This document shows positions 16,667 to 25,787 of a stretch of 64,000 nt of DNA, in pieces. The stretch spans positions 288,444 to 352,443 of the forward strand of contig NZ_LAHA01000004.1 of assembly GCF_002608075.1 (NCBI RefSeq), read 5' to 3'. This DNA comes from Nostoc linckia z4. GTDB lineage: Bacteria; Cyanobacteriota; Cyanobacteriia; Cyanobacteriales; Nostocaceae. The position numbers and the translations under genes are program-made. The notes below the pieces were generated by a model that did no database searches, was not told the origin of the DNA, and worked only from the letters and a program-made list of their open reading frames with translations. Within the stretch, counting starts at the first letter, position 1, and each line of letters opens with the position of its first letter.

Positions 16667-17050
16667 TCAGAAAACCGAGACGTTCGGGATTGAAGTTGTA
16701 CCAGAATTCAGGAATAACGGTTCTTCACCCAATCCCAAAGCGGTAAATCCATCTGGGACAGCCCAACCGTATTTGCGATCTAATCCCCTTTGTAACTCCA
16801 GGTAAGATTCAATCGGTCGAACCATCCCGGTAAAACCTACCCCATCAGCACTAGCTAATTGCTGATGTTGTGGGGCTTGCTCCAAAAGCTTGGCAGCTAC
16901 CCAGTAAGGGCGATACTGGGTAACTTCATTGGCATCTACCGCCGCCGATTCCCGAAGATAAATTTCGACATTAACCGCCATCGCATCATCAAAATTCGTC
17001 AGAGTTTTGACTAGATCGTAGTTTGCTTGATAGTCATAAAAATCACTCAT
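16667..17050 (-). CDS. Putative head-tail adaptor protein
   Basis: 127 residues with an acidic, helical N-terminal half (YDLVKTLTNFDDAMAVNVEIYLRES). Named only by position. Start overlaps the preceding stop by 8 bases. Confidence 0.5.
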   Translation of the reverse strand: MSDFYDYQANYDLVKTLTNFDDAMAVNVEIYLRESAAVDANEVTQYRPYWVAAKLLEQAPQHQQLASADGVGFTGMVRPIESYLELQRGLDRKYGWAVPDGFTALGLGEEPLFLNSGTTSIPNVSVF

Positions 17051-17444
17051 GGGCTTGGGAGTAAAAACAGCTTGCTACAAAATCTGGGGTGATGTCTCGA
17101 AAGTCGCTCACTTCATCTAAACGCTCGATGAATCGCTCGGATGCCGAACTAGTCAGGGTTGTGGCTGCTGTCCCGGCATCGTGGAGAAGAGTGAATATCC
17201 TAATTAACTCTTCTGCTGCTTCAAGACTTTCATTAAGCAAATCGGCAAAAAACAGAATCAGACTCTCAACCGTTTTTAAATAACCTACGTACCCAAACCT
17301 GTTGCAAATTATTCCAATTGCCGGGTTGATTACCGAGCAGACGCAATAAAAAACCTCAAGCAGCCCTTCGTTGTCGGGGTCAGATGCCCAAAGAGAAAAA
17401 TTAATAAAAATCGGTCGAGTCAATCCTTCCATAATTTTTCTCAA
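17043..17444 (-). CDS. Hypothetical phage connector-region protein
   Basis: 133 residues (or 129 from the internal ATG). Helical, with an EEL/SLEAAEELI segment. No family seen. Part of the capsid-to-tail operon. Confidence 0.5.
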   Translation of the reverse strand: MRKIMEGLTRPIFINFSLWASDPDNEGLLEVFYCVCSVINPAIGIICNRFGYVGYLKTVESLILFFADLLNESLEAAEELIRIFTLLHDAGTAATTLTSSASERFIERLDEVSDFRDITPDFVASCFYSQAHE

Positions 17445-17452
17445 AGTAGTCC

Positions 17453-17638
17453 CTATTTGGGCTGGGCGCGCTTTCTACCTGTTTGGGTTTTCTCGCCCCC
17501 AGATTCTTCACCCTCGGTTTCGTCCTCCGGTGTCCAGCCCAGAGCCATAGCCAAGTCTTCAGGAATTGTTTGCAGCCCTGGTTGATAAGTTTTGCCGCGC
17601 CAGCCAATTTGACAAGGAAGTTGAAATTGAATTGCCAT
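17453..17638 (-). CDS. Small protein after the capsid gene
   Basis: 61 residues with IGWRGKTYQPG near residue 11 and a charged Glu/Lys-rich tail. Begins 2 bases after the capsid stop and is retained in the tightly packed operon, so probably real. Function unknown. Confidence 0.55.
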   Translation of the reverse strand: MAIQFQLPCQIGWRGKTYQPGLQTIPEDLAMALGWTPEDETEGEESGGEKTQTGRKRAQPK

Positions 17639-17640
17639 AA

Positions 17641-18774
17641 TTAGGTTGGATCTGGGATATTGAAAACAGCGATCGCTTCTGGGTCTTGAACGACTGGTAG
17701 AACTGTTTGCCAGCCTTGCATTTCAATGCGCGGCGGCTTGTCATCCTTATAGGTAGCCCGGTTTGCGACTCCAGGCTTGGCTTCACCCACTGGTCTGCCG
17801 ATTGCTGTGTAACCCAAGGTGTTATAGAGGGGAATTGGTTCTTCGTCCCCTAAGTCAATCGTCTGGTCGCGTCCGGTTTCGCACAAGATGACAAAGGCAT
17901 TTTCATCCATGAACCGTTCGCTTGAGCCGTCGCCGTTGAAATAGCGCAAATCGTAGGTGTCGCACCGGGGGATTTCGTTTTTAGCGAATGCCAAGTCAAC
18001 GACGCTGGCAGTGCCGTTAGGCCCCGTCCCTGCCAAACTTCCTTGGATGATTGTGATACCGCCGCCATAGGCTTGCACCTTGGGAAGCATTGCCATTCGC
18101 ATCTTCAATTTGGTTGAGGTGACGCAGCGAGTAGCAATCAGCCCTTTTTCGGTTTTGAGCCAGTTGATTTTGCCGATAATATCTTCGATGGGGTCGTAAT
18201 TATCGTTATACCAACCAGTTGGACTGCCTACCGAGCCGCTGGGAATCGTCACCCGATGCCCTTCGGGATTGGGGACATCGACTACCTCTTGATAGTTGTT
18301 AGCTCCCTTACGAATTATCTTGGCTTTAACAATTGCATCGGCACGTTGCTTTTCTCGGTATTCAGCCAAGGCTCTGCCGATGGTGCGATCGGTGAAATTG
18401 ATAATTTGTTCTTCTGCCTGCTGCATACTTTCGACGGTATCTAGTCCCAATTTTTCAATTAGGGTGTCGAAAGCTTGCCCGGTGAATTCCGAGCCAATAT
18501 CAGATTCGCCAAGTTCTACCAAGAAGGAACCAACCCGCGCCCCGCCTTTAATCACAACCGGCGAATATCTTGTGCCGGAGTTAGGCATGATGGTTTTATA
18601 GCTGATTTCTTCTTCGCGGTACTCGTTGCGAGTTACATTCCGCTCGGGTAGAAGTTCGCTAAAGTAATATTTACGAGTCCTGGGGCCAAATTGCAATCTG
18701 GGGAAGTTGACCGTATCTACTAAAACGTTTTCGGCTTTTAGTCGCTCCAACAGAGCACTTACACTTTCTGGCAT
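17641..18774 (-). CDS. Major capsid protein, lambda gpE family
   Basis: 377 residues. Features of the phage capsid E family: N-terminal extended arm, the region around YFSELLPERNVTRNEYREEEI, a long helix (QQAEEQIINFTDRTIGRAL), FMDENAFVIL and a C-terminal YTAIGRPVGEAKPGVANRATY. Directly follows the decoration-like protein, as in lambda D-E. Confidence 0.9.
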   Translation of the reverse strand: MPESVSALLERLKAENVLVDTVNFPRLQFGPRTRKYYFSELLPERNVTRNEYREEEISYKTIMPNSGTRYSPVVIKGGARVGSFLVELGESDIGSEFTGQAFDTLIEKLGLDTVESMQQAEEQIINFTDRTIGRALAEYREKQRADAIVKAKIIRKGANNYQEVVDVPNPEGHRVTIPSGSVGSPTGWYNDNYDPIEDIIGKINWLKTEKGLIATRCVTSTKLKMRMAMLPKVQAYGGGITIIQGSLAGTGPNGTASVVDLAFAKNEIPRCDTYDLRYFNGDGSSERFMDENAFVILCETGRDQTIDLGDEEPIPLYNTLGYTAIGRPVGEAKPGVANRATYKDDKPPRIEMQGWQTVLPVVQDPEAIAVFNIPDPT

Positions 18775-18775
18775 T

Positions 18776-19393
18776 TCAACCTCCCGTTACGACTTGATAA
18801 AGTTCTTTGATTTTTGCCAAAACGTTGGCAAGGCTCGTAAACGGGTAATCGGGAAGGTAGTTGTAATAAACCAAAGCTTGATGCCTGTAGAGCGTGGCAT
18901 CAGCATTGCGGTTGGCATCCTCAATGTCGTAAGCCAGCAAGTAAAAATCGTCGTGAGCAACTGCGGTTTTTAGTGCCACAGCTACCCCACTCGCTGCCGA
19001 TGCGCCCAATCCAGCCGTCAGGGTTAGGGTGGAATTTAGGTCATTAACACCATTGGATGCAATGGTGTAATCGTTGCTTGCAATAGTGAGAATGTCCCCA
19101 GCCCGATAACCCGATGTGCTGGCGACTGGTAAAATCGTTCCGCCACTGGCTACCGCAGCAGTTAGGGTAGTTGCCAAAGTCGTATTTAAGTTGTTGTTGA
19201 CTGGTTCCCAGTGGGTAGCGTTGGCTCGCCTTCCCAAAAGTACGCCGCTGGAGATTTGGCGAATACTGTTGGATTCAGCAAATTTATATTTATTGACTCG
19301 CACCCCTCCAGGTAGCAAGCTATGGCGATCGCCATAATCGCCCATCCATCGGGGTGCGGTATTCCGCGTCCCGGAAAATTCTAATCTAGCCAT
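18776..19393 (-). CDS. Putative capsid decoration protein
   Basis: 205 residues. A beta-rich N-terminal part with LLPGGVRVN is followed by a repeated Thr/Ala/Gly-rich section (AAVASGGTILPVAS), typical of capsid-associated proteins. Placed as lambda gpD is, immediately upstream of the capsid gene, but about twice as long as gpD. Assignment mostly by position. Confidence 0.65.
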   Translation of the reverse strand: MARLEFSGTRNTAPRWMGDYGDRHSLLPGGVRVNKYKFAESNSIRQISSGVLLGRRANATHWEPVNNNLNTTLATTLTAAVASGGTILPVASTSGYRAGDILTIASNDYTIASNGVNDLNSTLTLTAGLGASAASGVAVALKTAVAHDDFYLLAYDIEDANRNADATLYRHQALVYYNYLPDYPFTSLANVLAKIKELYQVVTGG

Positions 19394-19460
19394 ATTGACC
19401 TTGAGCTATGTTACAGGCTGACCACCAAGGTCAAGGGCGTCCACCAAGGACAAAAACAGG

Positions 19461-20198
19461 CTAAGCGCCTTTTACTGTCGGTGTGCTGTAAAGATTTCCA
19501 AGGGTTTTCTTAACCGCGTTACCCTTAGTTTCAGTTCCCTTAGGCCCGCCTTCTGGCAGCCTGGGGCTAGGCGCACCTTGAAACAAAGCTGGCACAAAGG
19601 CTTTCCAGTTAGCATCAGCATATTCTCGCAATTCGGTGCGAGTTTCACCTTGAACCACAAATACTTTGTCGTTTTCTACAGCTATTTGATGGTCGTCTTT
19701 GAGTAGAGTTTGCAGGACTTTTGGCTGTGCGCCGGCTATTGTTGCCGCCTCATTCACTCCAAGCGATCGCGTTAAGCTTTGCTTCTCAGATTCTAGGGCA
19801 GTTAGCTTTGTTGCATTTTCAGCTATCTGAGTTTCTAGGGTTTTAACTTTGGTCTGGGCTTCGGTTAGGCTGGCTTCCGTGGTTTGCTTGTTTCCTTTTT
19901 CGGTTTCGAGGTCTGTTTTTGCTTGTTGCAATTGCTGGTGTAAGTTGCTGGTTTGACTTTTGAGTTCTGTTTCACTGGTTTCTAAAGTTTGGATGCGGGT
20001 TTTGTACTGGCTATTTTCGGTACGCAGCTGCTCAAGTTCTGTCGCCGCGGTCGCTTGTTCGCTGGTTGCACCTTTATATTTTTGCCGCCAGGATTGGGCT
20101 TCTTTATTTAAACCGGTGACATGGTTGCGAATCGCGTTGGCTACATCTTTGCCACCTTCTTGCTCGTCCAACCACCCTAGAGCTTCCGTGTAATCCAT
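19461..20198 (-). CDS. Putative capsid scaffolding protein (coiled coil)
   Basis: 245 residues. A long predicted coiled coil (about residues 35-145, Glu/Gln/Lys/Thr heptads) is followed by a compact domain (ATIAGAQPKVLQTLLKDD) and a Gly/Pro-rich tail. Scaffold proteins of this shape precede the capsid gene in many siphophages. No protease domain seen. Confidence 0.7.
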   Translation of the reverse strand: MDYTEALGWLDEQEGGKDVANAIRNHVTGLNKEAQSWRQKYKGATSEQATAATELEQLRTENSQYKTRIQTLETSETELKSQTSNLHQQLQQAKTDLETEKGNKQTTEASLTEAQTKVKTLETQIAENATKLTALESEKQSLTRSLGVNEAATIAGAQPKVLQTLLKDDHQIAVENDKVFVVQGETRTELREYADANWKAFVPALFQGAPSPRLPEGGPKGTETKGNAVKKTLGNLYSTPTVKGA

Positions 20199-20505
20199 AG
20201 GTAATAAATATATATTTTCGCTACTTAATCTTACGGTGGGGTATTTTTCATCAAATCGGTGTCAGTACGGATTTTTAATTTTTTACATTTCTAAATTAAT
20301 TAGTTACAATTATTTCGTTTGGAATGATTTTATTCAGCCGAGTTTGAAAGCGTAAGAAGTACTCTTTTTATTCACAAATTTTATTGTTAAATTCTGCGTC
20401 GCACCCGCAGATTTTTTTTGGCAATTTAGATTTAGATTTTTCATTTTCCTCCCGCTTCCTCTGATGCCTTTACTGTTAAGTATTCTGGAGTTTTTCCTTG
20501 CCACT

Positions 20506-20556
20506 AAAATGTTGCAAACAATCAAAAAATGTGCTAGGATCAAGATGTGGCAAAGA
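20506..20556 (+). promoter_or_regulatory. Shared promoter/operator box, copy A
   Basis: TTGCAA (20512-20517), 17-base spacer, TAGGAT (20535-20540). The whole 50-base region, including the spacer and about 15 bases after the -10, is nearly identical to boxes at 27866 and 61384. It contains direct repeats ATGTTGCAAA and ATGTGGCAAA 36 bases apart. The 20199-20505 stretch holds no recognisable gene. Confidence 0.8.
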
Positions 20557-20578
20557 TTCAACCGCGTGCGCGGGAAGG

Positions 20579-20905
20579 ATGGAAATGGATATATTTGAGA
20601 TCGAACAGAAACACATTGATGAAAATGAGATCCTCAAGCCGGAGGATTTGGGGAAGCATTGCTATTTGGTGAACGGCGAGTTCCTGGGCTTCTTTGATAC
20701 TTCGAGAGATGCCTTTGAATCTACACTGAATATCGTGAAACTCTCCCAAGATGAGATCCAGAGTTATGACTATTTGAAACCGGAACATTTGGGCAAGTGG
20801 GCTTATTTGGGATGGGTTGATGGTTCTGGCTGGATGTTGTTGGGATTCTACGATTCCCAACGTGAGGCGATCGCTGGATATAAATCGAGTAGATCCCTTG
20901 CGTAG
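20579..20905 (+). CDS. Hypothetical small phage protein with internal duplication
   Basis: 108 residues from the ATG behind GGAAGG. Two similar halves are visible: LKPEDLGKHCYLVNGEFLGFF and YLKPEHLGKWAYLGW...LLGFY, so an ancestral repeat of about 45 residues. No known family. First gene of a plus-strand operon facing away from the scaffold gene. Confidence 0.65.
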   Translation: MEMDIFEIEQKHIDENEILKPEDLGKHCYLVNGEFLGFFDTSRDAFESTLNIVKLSQDEIQSYDYLKPEHLGKWAYLGWVDGSGWMLLGFYDSQREAIAGYKSSRSLA

Positions 20906-20913
20906 ATGAGCGA

Positions 20914-20938
20914 TCGGTGCCGGGCTTCCGGCACCCGA
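20914..20938 (+). other. Intercistronic GC hairpin
   Basis: GGTGCCGG (916-923), GCTT, CCGGCACC (928-935 of the 20 kb block). No T-tract follows, so it is more likely an mRNA processing or stability hairpin than a terminator. Confidence 0.55.
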
Positions 20939-20982
20939 TATATGTGGGCTTTGGAAAATTTTCATTTAGGTTGGTTTGAGAT

Positions 20983-21201
20983 ATGGAAGACTTGAAAAAA
21001 GTGGAATTGGAGTGGATCGAAAATACGGTTGGCTGCGCTTGCAAACTTGGATCTGATTGTCCGGAAAGATTATATTTGGTGCCCGGAATGGATAACGTGA
21101 AAGCTTGTGAGTTGTGTTCGTACTCGATTTCAGACGATGGAAGTTCTATCTTTCTTCCTCATCATCCCGACTTCGATCCCGCAAATCCGTTCTTCAATTA
21201 A
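20983..21201 (+). CDS. Small Cys-rich phage protein
   Basis: 72 residues with Cys pairs (GCACKLGSDC, KACELC) that could bind a metal ion. No family recognised. Same operon as its neighbours. Confidence 0.55.
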   Translation: MEDLKKVELEWIENTVGCACKLGSDCPERLYLVPGMDNVKACELCSYSISDDGSSIFLPHHPDFDPANPFFN

Positions 21202-21251
21202 TTGATGTCAGAGGGATATTTCCCCCTTTAAAGTTTCTCCTCAATTCCCAT

Positions 21252-21299
21252 ATCCAAATTGCCTTTCCTCATATCTGCATGGGGAAAGGCGATTTGGAT
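21252..21299 (+). other. Long intercistronic hairpin
   Basis: Arms 21252-21268 and 21283-21299 (ATCCAAATTGCCTTTCC and its near complement) around a loop containing CATATCTGCA. The same loop word occurs in the hairpin before the paralogous gene at 63181. Confidence 0.65.
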
Positions 21300-21339
21300 G
21301 GAATTTAGTTTCATCCTGCCCACCTAGTACGAGGTTCGT

Positions 21340-21675
21340 ATGGACAAATTCAGATTGGGGTCTGTGCCAACAGACGAGGGATATCAGCAAGCTGGCACTG
21401 CTGATTATCACCCTAGAGCGCAGAGCGAGTGTCAGATTTACAAAAAACAATTGCTTCGCTTGTTTCCTATTCCTGATTCCTTGAAGGAACTGATTCGCTT
21501 TGAAGTTGACCCTTTCCAAAACGCGCATTGCATCTACTACGAAGTGGTGATTAATTTCGACGGCGGTGTTGAGGAAGCTAGCCAATTTGCCGAAAACGTG
21601 AAAGCGAATCGCCCTAGTGAATGGGACGAACAAGCTACCAAACAGTTGGAAGCTTTGCATTTAATTCCTGTCTAA
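21340..21675 (+). CDS. Hypothetical phage protein, paralogue of 63181-63513
   Basis: 111 residues. Aligns along its whole length with the protein at 63181-63513 (GSxPxxExxQQAGTxxY, LFPIP, YYEVxIxFDxxVEEA, EWDExAxKxLexL). No named family. Both copies follow a hairpin leader and lie in operons under the shared promoter box. Confidence 0.65.
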   Translation: MDKFRLGSVPTDEGYQQAGTADYHPRAQSECQIYKKQLLRLFPIPDSLKELIRFEVDPFQNAHCIYYEVVINFDGGVEEASQFAENVKANRPSEWDEQATKQLEALHLIPV

Positions 21676-21686
21676 CTTTCGCTTAC

Positions 21687-21704
21687 GGGGGGCTTACTCC
21701 CCCC
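21687..21704 (+). other. Intercistronic hairpin G6/C6
   Basis: GGGGGG (21687-21692), CTTACT, CCCCCC (21699-21704), then AACTTTTATT. Terminator-like but in mid-operon. Confidence 0.5.
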
Positions 21705-21732
21705 AACTTTTATTCATCAAGAGGATTTTGAT

Positions 21733-22377
21733 ATGAACTTAGTAAATGACTTGGTAATTCACGACAACCAATTTGTTCTAGCGATCATTGCACCGAACAA
21801 AACTTTTCATTCTCTAGTAATTAATAACATCGAAGAAGCCGTTACCCTGACTGAAAATTATCGGGACATAGAAGGGCATGGTTGGTGTCGGTCGTTTGTT
21901 CTAGATTCCAAAGGGAATCAGGTGGCTTACTTCACGGAAACCGAGTTGACCTATCCGGGGCAAGCCAAGTACAAAAACTGGCAAACTGACCCTTGTGGTA
22001 TCTCAGCTTTGTTGTGCTTGGTCAGTAAAATCTACTCGCCAACTCCAGGCTTTATGTTAGTTCTTGATTCGCGTGGGTACGCTGAATTTGAGAATATTCA
22101 ATCATTAAACAACGTACCGACTTTAAATGTTTTGTGTGTTGATTTGGATGCAGCCATTGAAAAGTCACACAAATATATTAAAGACCACAATCTTGGTTTT
22201 AAAGAATGGGCAGGCGGATATTTATTCGACATATCCAATGGTAAATGCGCTTATTACATTTCTTATTGGGGAGAAATAATTTGTCCAGGCGATCGCGCTT
22301 GGGTTCGCCCACATTTGGTAAGCTGTTCTTTACAACCTTTATATGTCCTGATGCACCAAAACCAGTCTGACGTTTAA
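21733..22377 (+). CDS. Hypothetical phage protein
   Basis: 214 residues, GAGGA ribosome site upstream. Two loosely similar halves (FVLAIIAPNKTFHSLV...NNIEEAV and FMLVLDSRGYAEFEN...VDLDAAI) suggest a duplicated alpha/beta unit of about 100 residues. No catalytic motif recognised. Confidence 0.6.
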   Translation: MNLVNDLVIHDNQFVLAIIAPNKTFHSLVINNIEEAVTLTENYRDIEGHGWCRSFVLDSKGNQVAYFTETELTYPGQAKYKNWQTDPCGISALLCLVSKIYSPTPGFMLVLDSRGYAEFENIQSLNNVPTLNVLCVDLDAAIEKSHKYIKDHNLGFKEWAGGYLFDISNGKCAYYISYWGEIICPGDRAWVRPHLVSCSLQPLYVLMHQNQSDV

Positions 22378-22388
22378 GTTAATTAATC

Positions 22389-22415
22389 AACTTCCCGCAT
22401 TGACCGCGGGAAGTT
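22389..22415 (+). other. Intercistronic hairpin
   Basis: Perfect 10-bp arms AACTTCCCGC (22389-22398) and GCGGGAAGTT (22406-22415), 7-base loop, between two genes of the operon. Confidence 0.6.
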
Positions 22416-22433
22416 GGCTAACCGTAACCTTCC

Positions 22434-23207
22434 ATGAGTAATTTGCCACCTTTAAGGGTTGAAGAAGCGCGAAATTTTTGTTGTTGTTCCCTCTATCAAA
22501 ACCGCGAAATCTGTATTTATGCAGGGGGAGGGAGCAAGACCCAGCACGATATGTACTGGGCATATATCATTTACGATTCCAATGGCGATCGCCTTGCTTA
22601 TGAATATCTGCCAGAAAGCTGCTTGGATGTTGTTGATGCACTGGAATTTTGTCGGGCAATTATTGATAAATGGGATGCGCCTTTGAGTTATGAGGATATG
22701 AGGCTGTGGCGCGATATTTGTGAATATTTGAATACGCGGCGAAATCTAGTCTCTTCAGAATTAATCAGTATTAGAGTTCCAGGATGCAGCTATTTAGTTG
22801 GCTACGACAGAACCCACAGACAAAAGTTGTGGAATAAGTACAAAATCCAGTTCATCACTTATAAGAAATTCTCCAACAAACATCAAGGCTGGGCGCTCAA
22901 GGGTAACTGGGAAGACAAGATTGATTTTTTGGAGCAAGTTTATATTTTGGGGCGTGACGAGGATATCTTGCCCCGTCCTTGGCTCGACAAATGGGCAAAG
23001 AAACAAGAAGCTAAAAAATACCAAGATTTAACTTCTGCTTTAAAAGTTATAGAACGCGACTTAGATAACATTCATAAATGCCATAAGTTGACGCAAGATG
23101 GCGTGTTTGACTATTTCCAAAACAACACCTTTGTACTTAAAAACTTACTGGGAAACTTAGGCTCTCGTTGCAAACAAGCTAAAAGCTTATTATCAGAATT
23201 ATTATGA
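22434..23207 (+). CDS. Hypothetical phage protein
   Basis: 257 residues. N-terminal half has a similar look to the preceding gene product (AYIIYDSNGDRLAYEYLPE). C-terminal half is helical (TSALKVIERDLDNIHKCHK). No family recognised. Confidence 0.6.
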   Translation: MSNLPPLRVEEARNFCCCSLYQNREICIYAGGGSKTQHDMYWAYIIYDSNGDRLAYEYLPESCLDVVDALEFCRAIIDKWDAPLSYEDMRLWRDICEYLNTRRNLVSSELISIRVPGCSYLVGYDRTHRQKLWNKYKIQFITYKKFSNKHQGWALKGNWEDKIDFLEQVYILGRDEDILPRPWLDKWAKKQEAKKYQDLTSALKVIERDLDNIHKCHKLTQDGVFDYFQNNTFVLKNLLGNLGSRCKQAKSLLSELL

Positions 23208-23246
23208 GTCTAAATTTTATCCCTTGCCTAGTTGGAGTAAAAAATA

Positions 23247-23537
23247 ATGGCTTTGTTCGGTAAATACATTATTCAAAAAGCGGACGGGACACCCATAGAT
23301 CCTAATGCTCAATATTTTGTTCTTCGCCCAGATACAGACAAAGCGGCACGAGTAGCTATTCGCGCCTATATTCAAGAGTTAAGTGATAGTGATGAGGATG
23401 CCGCTCTCAAGCAAGACTTAATCGCTTGGATAAAAAACTTAGACGAGAAAGATCGCAAAAATGCAATGCGGCGGCAAGCTGCTAGGTATGGTGATGGATC
23501 TGCATGGGAGGAATATGGAACGTGGCAGGGACATTGA
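23247..23537 (+). CDS. Hypothetical small phage protein
   Basis: 96 residues. LFGKYIIQKADGTPIDPNAQYFVLRPDTDKAARVAIRAY resembles a recurring phage protein N-terminus seen in early operons; no function known. Last gene of the operon, followed by the 26-bp palindrome. Confidence 0.6.
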   Translation: MALFGKYIIQKADGTPIDPNAQYFVLRPDTDKAARVAIRAYIQELSDSDEDAALKQDLIAWIKNLDEKDRKNAMRRQAARYGDGSAWEEYGTWQGH

Positions 23538-23544
23538 AGAAACT

Positions 23545-23570
23545 AGAACCAGGAAAATTTTCCTGGTTCT
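23545..23570. repeat. Perfect 26-bp palindrome, family CCAGGAAAATTTTCCTGG
   Basis: Longest copy of the dispersed palindrome. It starts 8 bases after the stop of 23247-23537, between convergent genes. It could form a stem without loop and act as a bidirectional terminator or protein-binding site. Confidence 0.8.
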
Positions 23571-23607
23571 GATTCATCCGATGTTGCAAGGCTGAAGCAT
23601 CACAATT

Positions 23608-24564
23608 CTATCCACCCGCAGCCCGCGCAAAGTCATCGTCAACAAAACCACCATCAGGAGTCCACAAAGGAACTGCTGGAGTAGTCAGCCCGCGCGATCG
23701 CTCGAATTGCACTAGTCCCGGATTAAGGGGAGTTTGAGCAATTGCCGCCGTCGTAGCGTGGTGCGATCGCATCCATTCAAGATCGACTAATCCATCCCTT
23801 AGCCACTCGGCTTTTACAGGCATCAAATAGCAGCGGCAACGGACGTGAAGGATAGCAAAAGCCTCGCCCAGTGGATAAATATTTCCACAGCGGAAAGCAC
23901 AAAACCCGCATACTCGTTCGTCCTCTGCTGAGACTCGCTGCACATATCCAATGGCGTTAGTTTCGTAAGCCTCCCTTGTAGCTTGGTCGGTTGCGCTGAG
24001 TGTCGCGGTGCGGGCAATGCTTTCGGCGTTGCGTTTTGAAATGCCTAAGTTACGCCGCAGTACTCCTGTTGTCCAAGCAACTCCCTTATTTTGAATTAAT
24101 CCTTGGGCGATTACTTGTTTGGCGGCGGTCTTAAATTCTGTTCCGGTTCCTGTTAGCCAACTCATGGCATCAGCGACGGCACTTTTAAGGGCTTCCACCG
24201 GAACAGTAGAAGGTAAAATAATTGCGTCTGGGGCAATGGTTCCAATCAACTCCAAAGCCATTGAACTACCATTTTGAGTTGCTTGGTTAATTAATTCCAC
24301 AACTCCCGTTTCTAATGTTGCTGCCACTCGTGGGGGTACTAAATTGAGCAATTCTTCAATTTCTTGTAGTAAGAGTGCAGAGCGTTGTAGTCCGGTTAAA
24401 TTTGGTTGAGCTACTGCCAAAAACTTATCGTGCTTGAGCCTTAATTCATTTTCTAAATTTGCATAGCTGGTAGCTAAGGCTTGGATAATTTGCTTGATGG
24501 TTGTATCTTCTGCCCGTTGCAGAATACCATCAAAGCGGCGAACAACATTAAAAGCATCATTCAT
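23608..24564 (-). CDS. Phage minor head protein (Mu F / SPP1 gp7-like)
   Basis: 318 residues. The C-terminal half carries the family signature: RTATLSATDQATREAYE, then VCGFCAFRCGNIYPLGEAF and HVRCRCYLMPV, with the Cys/His pattern of the head morphogenesis domain. N-terminal half is helical. Lies between portal and scaffold in operon order. It works at the portal vertex in related phages. Confidence 0.85.
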   Translation of the reverse strand: MNDAFNVVRRFDGILQRAEDTTIKQIIQALATSYANLENELRLKHDKFLAVAQPNLTGLQRSALLLQEIEELLNLVPPRVAATLETGVVELINQATQNGSSMALELIGTIAPDAIILPSTVPVEALKSAVADAMSWLTGTGTEFKTAAKQVIAQGLIQNKGVAWTTGVLRRNLGISKRNAESIARTATLSATDQATREAYETNAIGYVQRVSAEDERVCGFCAFRCGNIYPLGEAFAILHVRCRCYLMPVKAEWLRDGLVDLEWMRSHHATTAAIAQTPLNPGLVQFERSRGLTTPAVPLWTPDGGFVDDDFARAAGG

Positions 24565-24757
24565 AATTTATTGAGAATAATAGCTTAGTTTTTATATACT
24601 ATGAGTATTATTAATAAATTAGCAAAAATATTAAATCATGCTTAATAACAACTTTTAATATATTGTAGTTTTTAATTATTTCTGAAACCATTAGATAAAA
24701 ATACTTGCAAGGCTTAATGCTCTGTCCTGATTTCCAAGAAATAGTTGAGTAAACAGT

Positions 24758-25651
24758 ATGCGCTACGCTAAAAGCTTACTATATGGTGTAATTGTAGATG
24801 CTTCAGGGTGCGGCTATCACGATTACGCAAACTGGCAGTTAAAATGCCCGAAGTGTGGTGAACCAGTTTACTTGATCGGTGCGTCTAAACGCAAAGAACA
24901 CAAAAGGTTAACACCAAAATCAAAACAAATAATTTCGGTAAAAAAAGCCGAAGTCAGCCCTTCATTTGCTCATTTCAAAGGATTAGCGGATGAAGCTTGT
25001 GAGAACTTTAATAGTCAAATAAGTCAAACCTATATTAATAAATTTAATGTAACCAATCGAGAGCAAAGATTAAAAATCTATAACTCTCGATTCCTAGAGA
25101 TTGTGGGATATGAAAAAAATAGTATGAAAGGATGTTTTTTCAATAGTTTTAAAAAGATTAATACTTGTAATAACAAAGCAGCTAAAGCAGTCGAGAATGT
25201 TACTGTGGTTGATTTTTTAGGATTAGCGGTTAACTTTAATCCTGAAATATTTTCAGAAGCATCGAGAATGAGATTGCAAGAAATAAAGGCAGAAGAAAAT
25301 CCTCTAGAGTGTGTTGATGCAAGTTTTGCTAAAGAGGAAGATATAAAAAGTTTTTTGTCATGGCTAAAGCAACTTGATGTTGATATGCAGGTAATGTTTG
25401 TCAAGGAAGCAATTTCTTTTTTAAAAACTCGTGCTTGTAAAGCGATCGCTTTACAATTATTTGAACTAGCTTTTTATCGTTTAACTTTGCATAATAAGAA
25501 TATATTTACTTTAATCGATCTTTCCAAGGTTTTTTCAAAAAACCAAGAGAACGAACAGTATACAAAGTTCATTCACTTGTGTGTTAATGAATTGATTGAA
25601 ATATTTACCTTAACTAATTGGGCAGGAGCAGTAAACAATGGCAAAGCCTAA
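24758..25651 (+). CDS. Zinc-motif protein, CoiA-like N-terminus
   Basis: 297 residues. N-terminus YANWQLKCPKCGEPVYLIG followed by PSFAHFKG resembles the zinc-ribbon start of cyanobacterial CoiA-like proteins (competence/nuclease related). The central and C-terminal parts are helical and unrecognised. It stands on the opposite strand between portal and minor head genes, a cassette insertion. The 24565-24757 gap is AT-rich leader DNA. Confidence 0.55.
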   Translation: MRYAKSLLYGVIVDASGCGYHDYANWQLKCPKCGEPVYLIGASKRKEHKRLTPKSKQIISVKKAEVSPSFAHFKGLADEACENFNSQISQTYINKFNVTNREQRLKIYNSRFLEIVGYEKNSMKGCFFNSFKKINTCNNKAAKAVENVTVVDFLGLAVNFNPEIFSEASRMRLQEIKAEENPLECVDASFAKEEDIKSFLSWLKQLDVDMQVMFVKEAISFLKTRACKAIALQLFELAFYRLTLHNKNIFTLIDLSKVFSKNQENEQYTKFIHLCVNELIEIFTLTNWAGAVNNGKA

Positions 25652-25787
25652 ATCCATGCCTCAAATCCTTTCCGCTCTCGCCCAACTCGCTGAATTCCGC
25701 AACAACGTGTATAGCTTGCAAATACAGAATTATTTTATGTGGGGTTTGACTTTTGAATATTATTCTCACCCCCAACTTTGCCACTAA
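25638..25787 (+). pseudogene. Truncated 5' end of a gene coupled to the CoiA-like gene
   Basis: 49 codons starting 14 bases before the upstream stop (MAKPKSMPQILSALAQLAEF). The first about 30 residues look coding; then the frame enters the antisense of the portal 3' end and stops. Best explained as a gene cut where the cassette joined the portal region, near 25720. Confidence 0.4.

Noticed and set aside
20498..20578. N-terminal extension of the 20579 gene, and similar extensions at 27845 (shared peptide-like start MLQxIxKCA)
   Set aside because: The shared codons coincide with the promoter box. Copy C has a stop within it, and base changes between copies show no third-position bias, so this is DNA regulation and not a leader peptide.
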